Shown here: positions 13,119 to 13,777 of the stretch, piece after piece
Layout: each line of letters begins with the position of its first letter
Numbering within the stretch: the first letter of the stretch is position 1
Assembly: GCA_016763395.1 (NCBI GenBank)
Contig: JAESTW010000664.1
Location: 1 to 13,777, forward strand
Source of the DNA: Kofleriaceae bacterium
Lineage (GTDB): Bacteria > Myxococcota_A > Polyangia > Haliangiales > Haliangiaceae
Direction of reading: 5' to 3'
Length of the DNA stretch: 13,777 nucleotides
Notes under the pieces: model-generated
Databases searched by the model: none
What the model was told of the DNA's origin: nothing
Seen by the model: only the letters and a program-made list of their open reading frames with translations
Program-made: the position numbers and the translations under genes

Positions 13119-13583
13119 ATGAGTTTTTTCACCAAGAAGTCAGTCAACGAACACAAAACCATCGACCTCAACAAGCTCATGCGACTCGCCGGCGAAGTGG
13201 AAGAAAGCGCCACTGATGGGCTCGTGTCCGCCGAATCAATGGAGGAGTTGAGCGCAGATTTGGGAGTGCCTCAAGAGCAACTCTATGCCGGCCTCGGAAT
13301 GGCAGGGAGCGCTTCGATGAAGCTCGAACACGATGTTGCCTTCGTCGTGTGTACTGGCGGGTGTCAGGGCTCGGGTGCTCTGGCGTGTGTCAGCGAACTT
13401 CTCAATTTGCGTGACGACCTTGTGGACGAAGGTTCGGCCGCCTTTGACGTGATTCCCGCCCACTGCCTAAATCGCTGTCAATCAGCGCCAGTCGTAGAAG
13501 TCCGAAGTGACGACGGCACCGCGGTACTCGCCAAAGCAACTCCAGAGTCGCTCACCGAAGCAGTCGGCGAGCTTTTTGACTAG
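13119..13583 (+). CDS. NuoE-like (thioredoxin-fold) [2Fe-2S] protein
   Basis: A 154-residue soluble protein resembling NuoE or the 24-kDa subunit of NADH dehydrogenase, but standing alone. The N-terminal half is helical, and MEELSADLGVPQEQLYAGLG matches the NuoE helix that reads roughly L-G-V-x-x-x-x-V-Y. The C-terminal half has the cluster ligands of thioredoxin-like ferredoxins: C78-T-G-G-C82 and, after an FDVIPAHC strand, C116-L-N-R-C120 followed by APVVEV. The first pair is Cx3C rather than the Cx4C of typical NuoE; an extra C90 lies nearby. Electron transfer is likely; the partner is unknown. ATG at 13119 is preceded by GAAGGA with good spacing. The stop codon shares the palindrome CTAG with the stop of gshB on the other strand. 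Confidence 0.75.
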   Translation: MSFFTKKSVNEHKTIDLNKLMRLAGEVEESATDGLVSAESMEELSADLGVPQEQLYAGLGMAGSASMKLEHDVAFVVCTGGCQGSGALACVSELLNLRDDLVDEGSAAFDVIPAHCLNRCQSAPVVEVRSDDGTAVLAKATPESLTEAVGELFD

Positions 13584-13777
13584 AGAGCAGCAGCTTTCGC
13601 TTCGACACATTCTATAATTGGCGTAGCCGCGTTAATTCCGTCCAAACGAGTGATATGGCGAATTCCAGTCGGTGAGGTGATATTAATCTCCGTAAGAGTA
13701 TCTCCTATCACATCGAGTCCAACCAAAATTTGTCCGTACTCTCGCAAAGTAGGTCGGACAGCGGCAATTATCTCGAG
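13580..13777 (-). CDS. gshB: Glutathione synthase, C-terminal end only (gene cut by window edge)
   Basis: Catalyses the ATP-dependent joining of glycine to gamma-glutamylcysteine. Only the last 65 codons are in the window; I translated them by hand from the right edge. ILVGLDVIGDTLTEINITSP followed by TGIRHITRLDG and NAATPIIECVEA matches the GshB C-terminus, which in the family includes the GxDVIGxxLTEIN block that binds ATP-Mg and closes the ATP-grasp fold. The reading frame is open to the edge. It ends in TAG at 13582-13580, overlapping the stop codon of the convergent [2Fe-2S] gene by four bases. No terminator is visible between them. Confidence 0.95.
   Translation of the reverse strand, partial: LEIIAAVRPTLREYGQILVGLDVIGDTLTEINITSPTGIRHITRLDGINAATPIIECVEAKAAAL

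Noticed and set aside
1..13777. Search for phage defence, toxin-antitoxin, secretion or biosynthetic clusters
   Set aside because: Adenosine deaminase and Nudix domains occur in some defence systems, but here they look like housekeeping forms, lie apart, and lack partner genes.

Overview
The window looks like ordinary chromosome from a Gram-negative bacterium of moderate GC content. Outer-membrane and envelope genes support this: an Omp85 barrel, two lipoproteins and a murein endopeptidase with a signal peptide. The mixture of genes, including zinc-ribbon proteins with basic or Pro/Ala-rich linkers and an actinobacterial-type adenosine deaminase, reminds me of Myxococcota, Bradymonadales or other former deltaproteobacteria. 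That placement is an inference from the protein sequences, not from a marker gene. Fourteen genes are supported, two of them cut by the window edges. I see no rRNA, tRNA, CRISPR array, transposase, integrase or phage gene. No gene-free stretch exceeds about 160 bases.

Layout. (1) Bases 1-2335, minus strand: a zinc-ribbon protein with a Tudor-like C-terminus, then a CoA-pyrophosphatase-type Nudix hydrolase, then a cation:proton antiporter that runs off the left edge. Gaps are 22 and about 31 bases, so this is probably one operon. (2) 2422-3360, plus strand: a lipoprotein with a GE-x-H motif, divergent from block 1. (3) 3370-10213, minus strand: a five-gene cluster transcribed in the order Omp85-type outer-membrane protein, YtcJ-like amidohydrolase lipoprotein, tail-anchored zinc-ribbon/coiled-coil protein, truA, MFS transporter. 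Genes overlap or lie within 20 bases of each other. (4) 10373-11857, plus strand: a YbjN-like protein and the murein endopeptidase mepA. (5) 11875-13041, minus strand: adenosine deaminase (add). (6) 13119-13583, plus strand: a NuoE-like [2Fe-2S] protein. It converges on the 3' end of gshB (minus strand), with the two stop codons sharing a single CTAG.

How the genes work together. Blocks 3 and 4 lean towards the cell envelope (barrel protein, lipoproteins, murein hydrolase, exporter). The right end is metabolic and redox-related (adenosine salvage, Fe-S protein, glutathione synthesis). No pathway clearly unites the five-gene cluster. All three convergent gene pairs leave little or no room for intrinsic terminators. 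Five starts are GTG and one is probably TTG, and only one gene has a clear Shine-Dalgarno sequence.

The most interesting signal does not belong to any one gene. The heptamer TGTCCGG (or its complement CCGGACA) occurs 17 times by hand count, against about 1.7 expected for random sequence. It lies on both strands, entirely inside genes, and is used in all six reading phases relative to the codons. This points to selection on the DNA itself, as with uptake signal sequences or HIP1-like elements. Secondary points are a four-copy 15-base tandem repeat that builds an Arg-rich leader on the amidohydrolase lipoprotein, a possible RNA switch before the [2Fe-2S] gene, and two zinc-ribbon proteins of unusual domain make-up.
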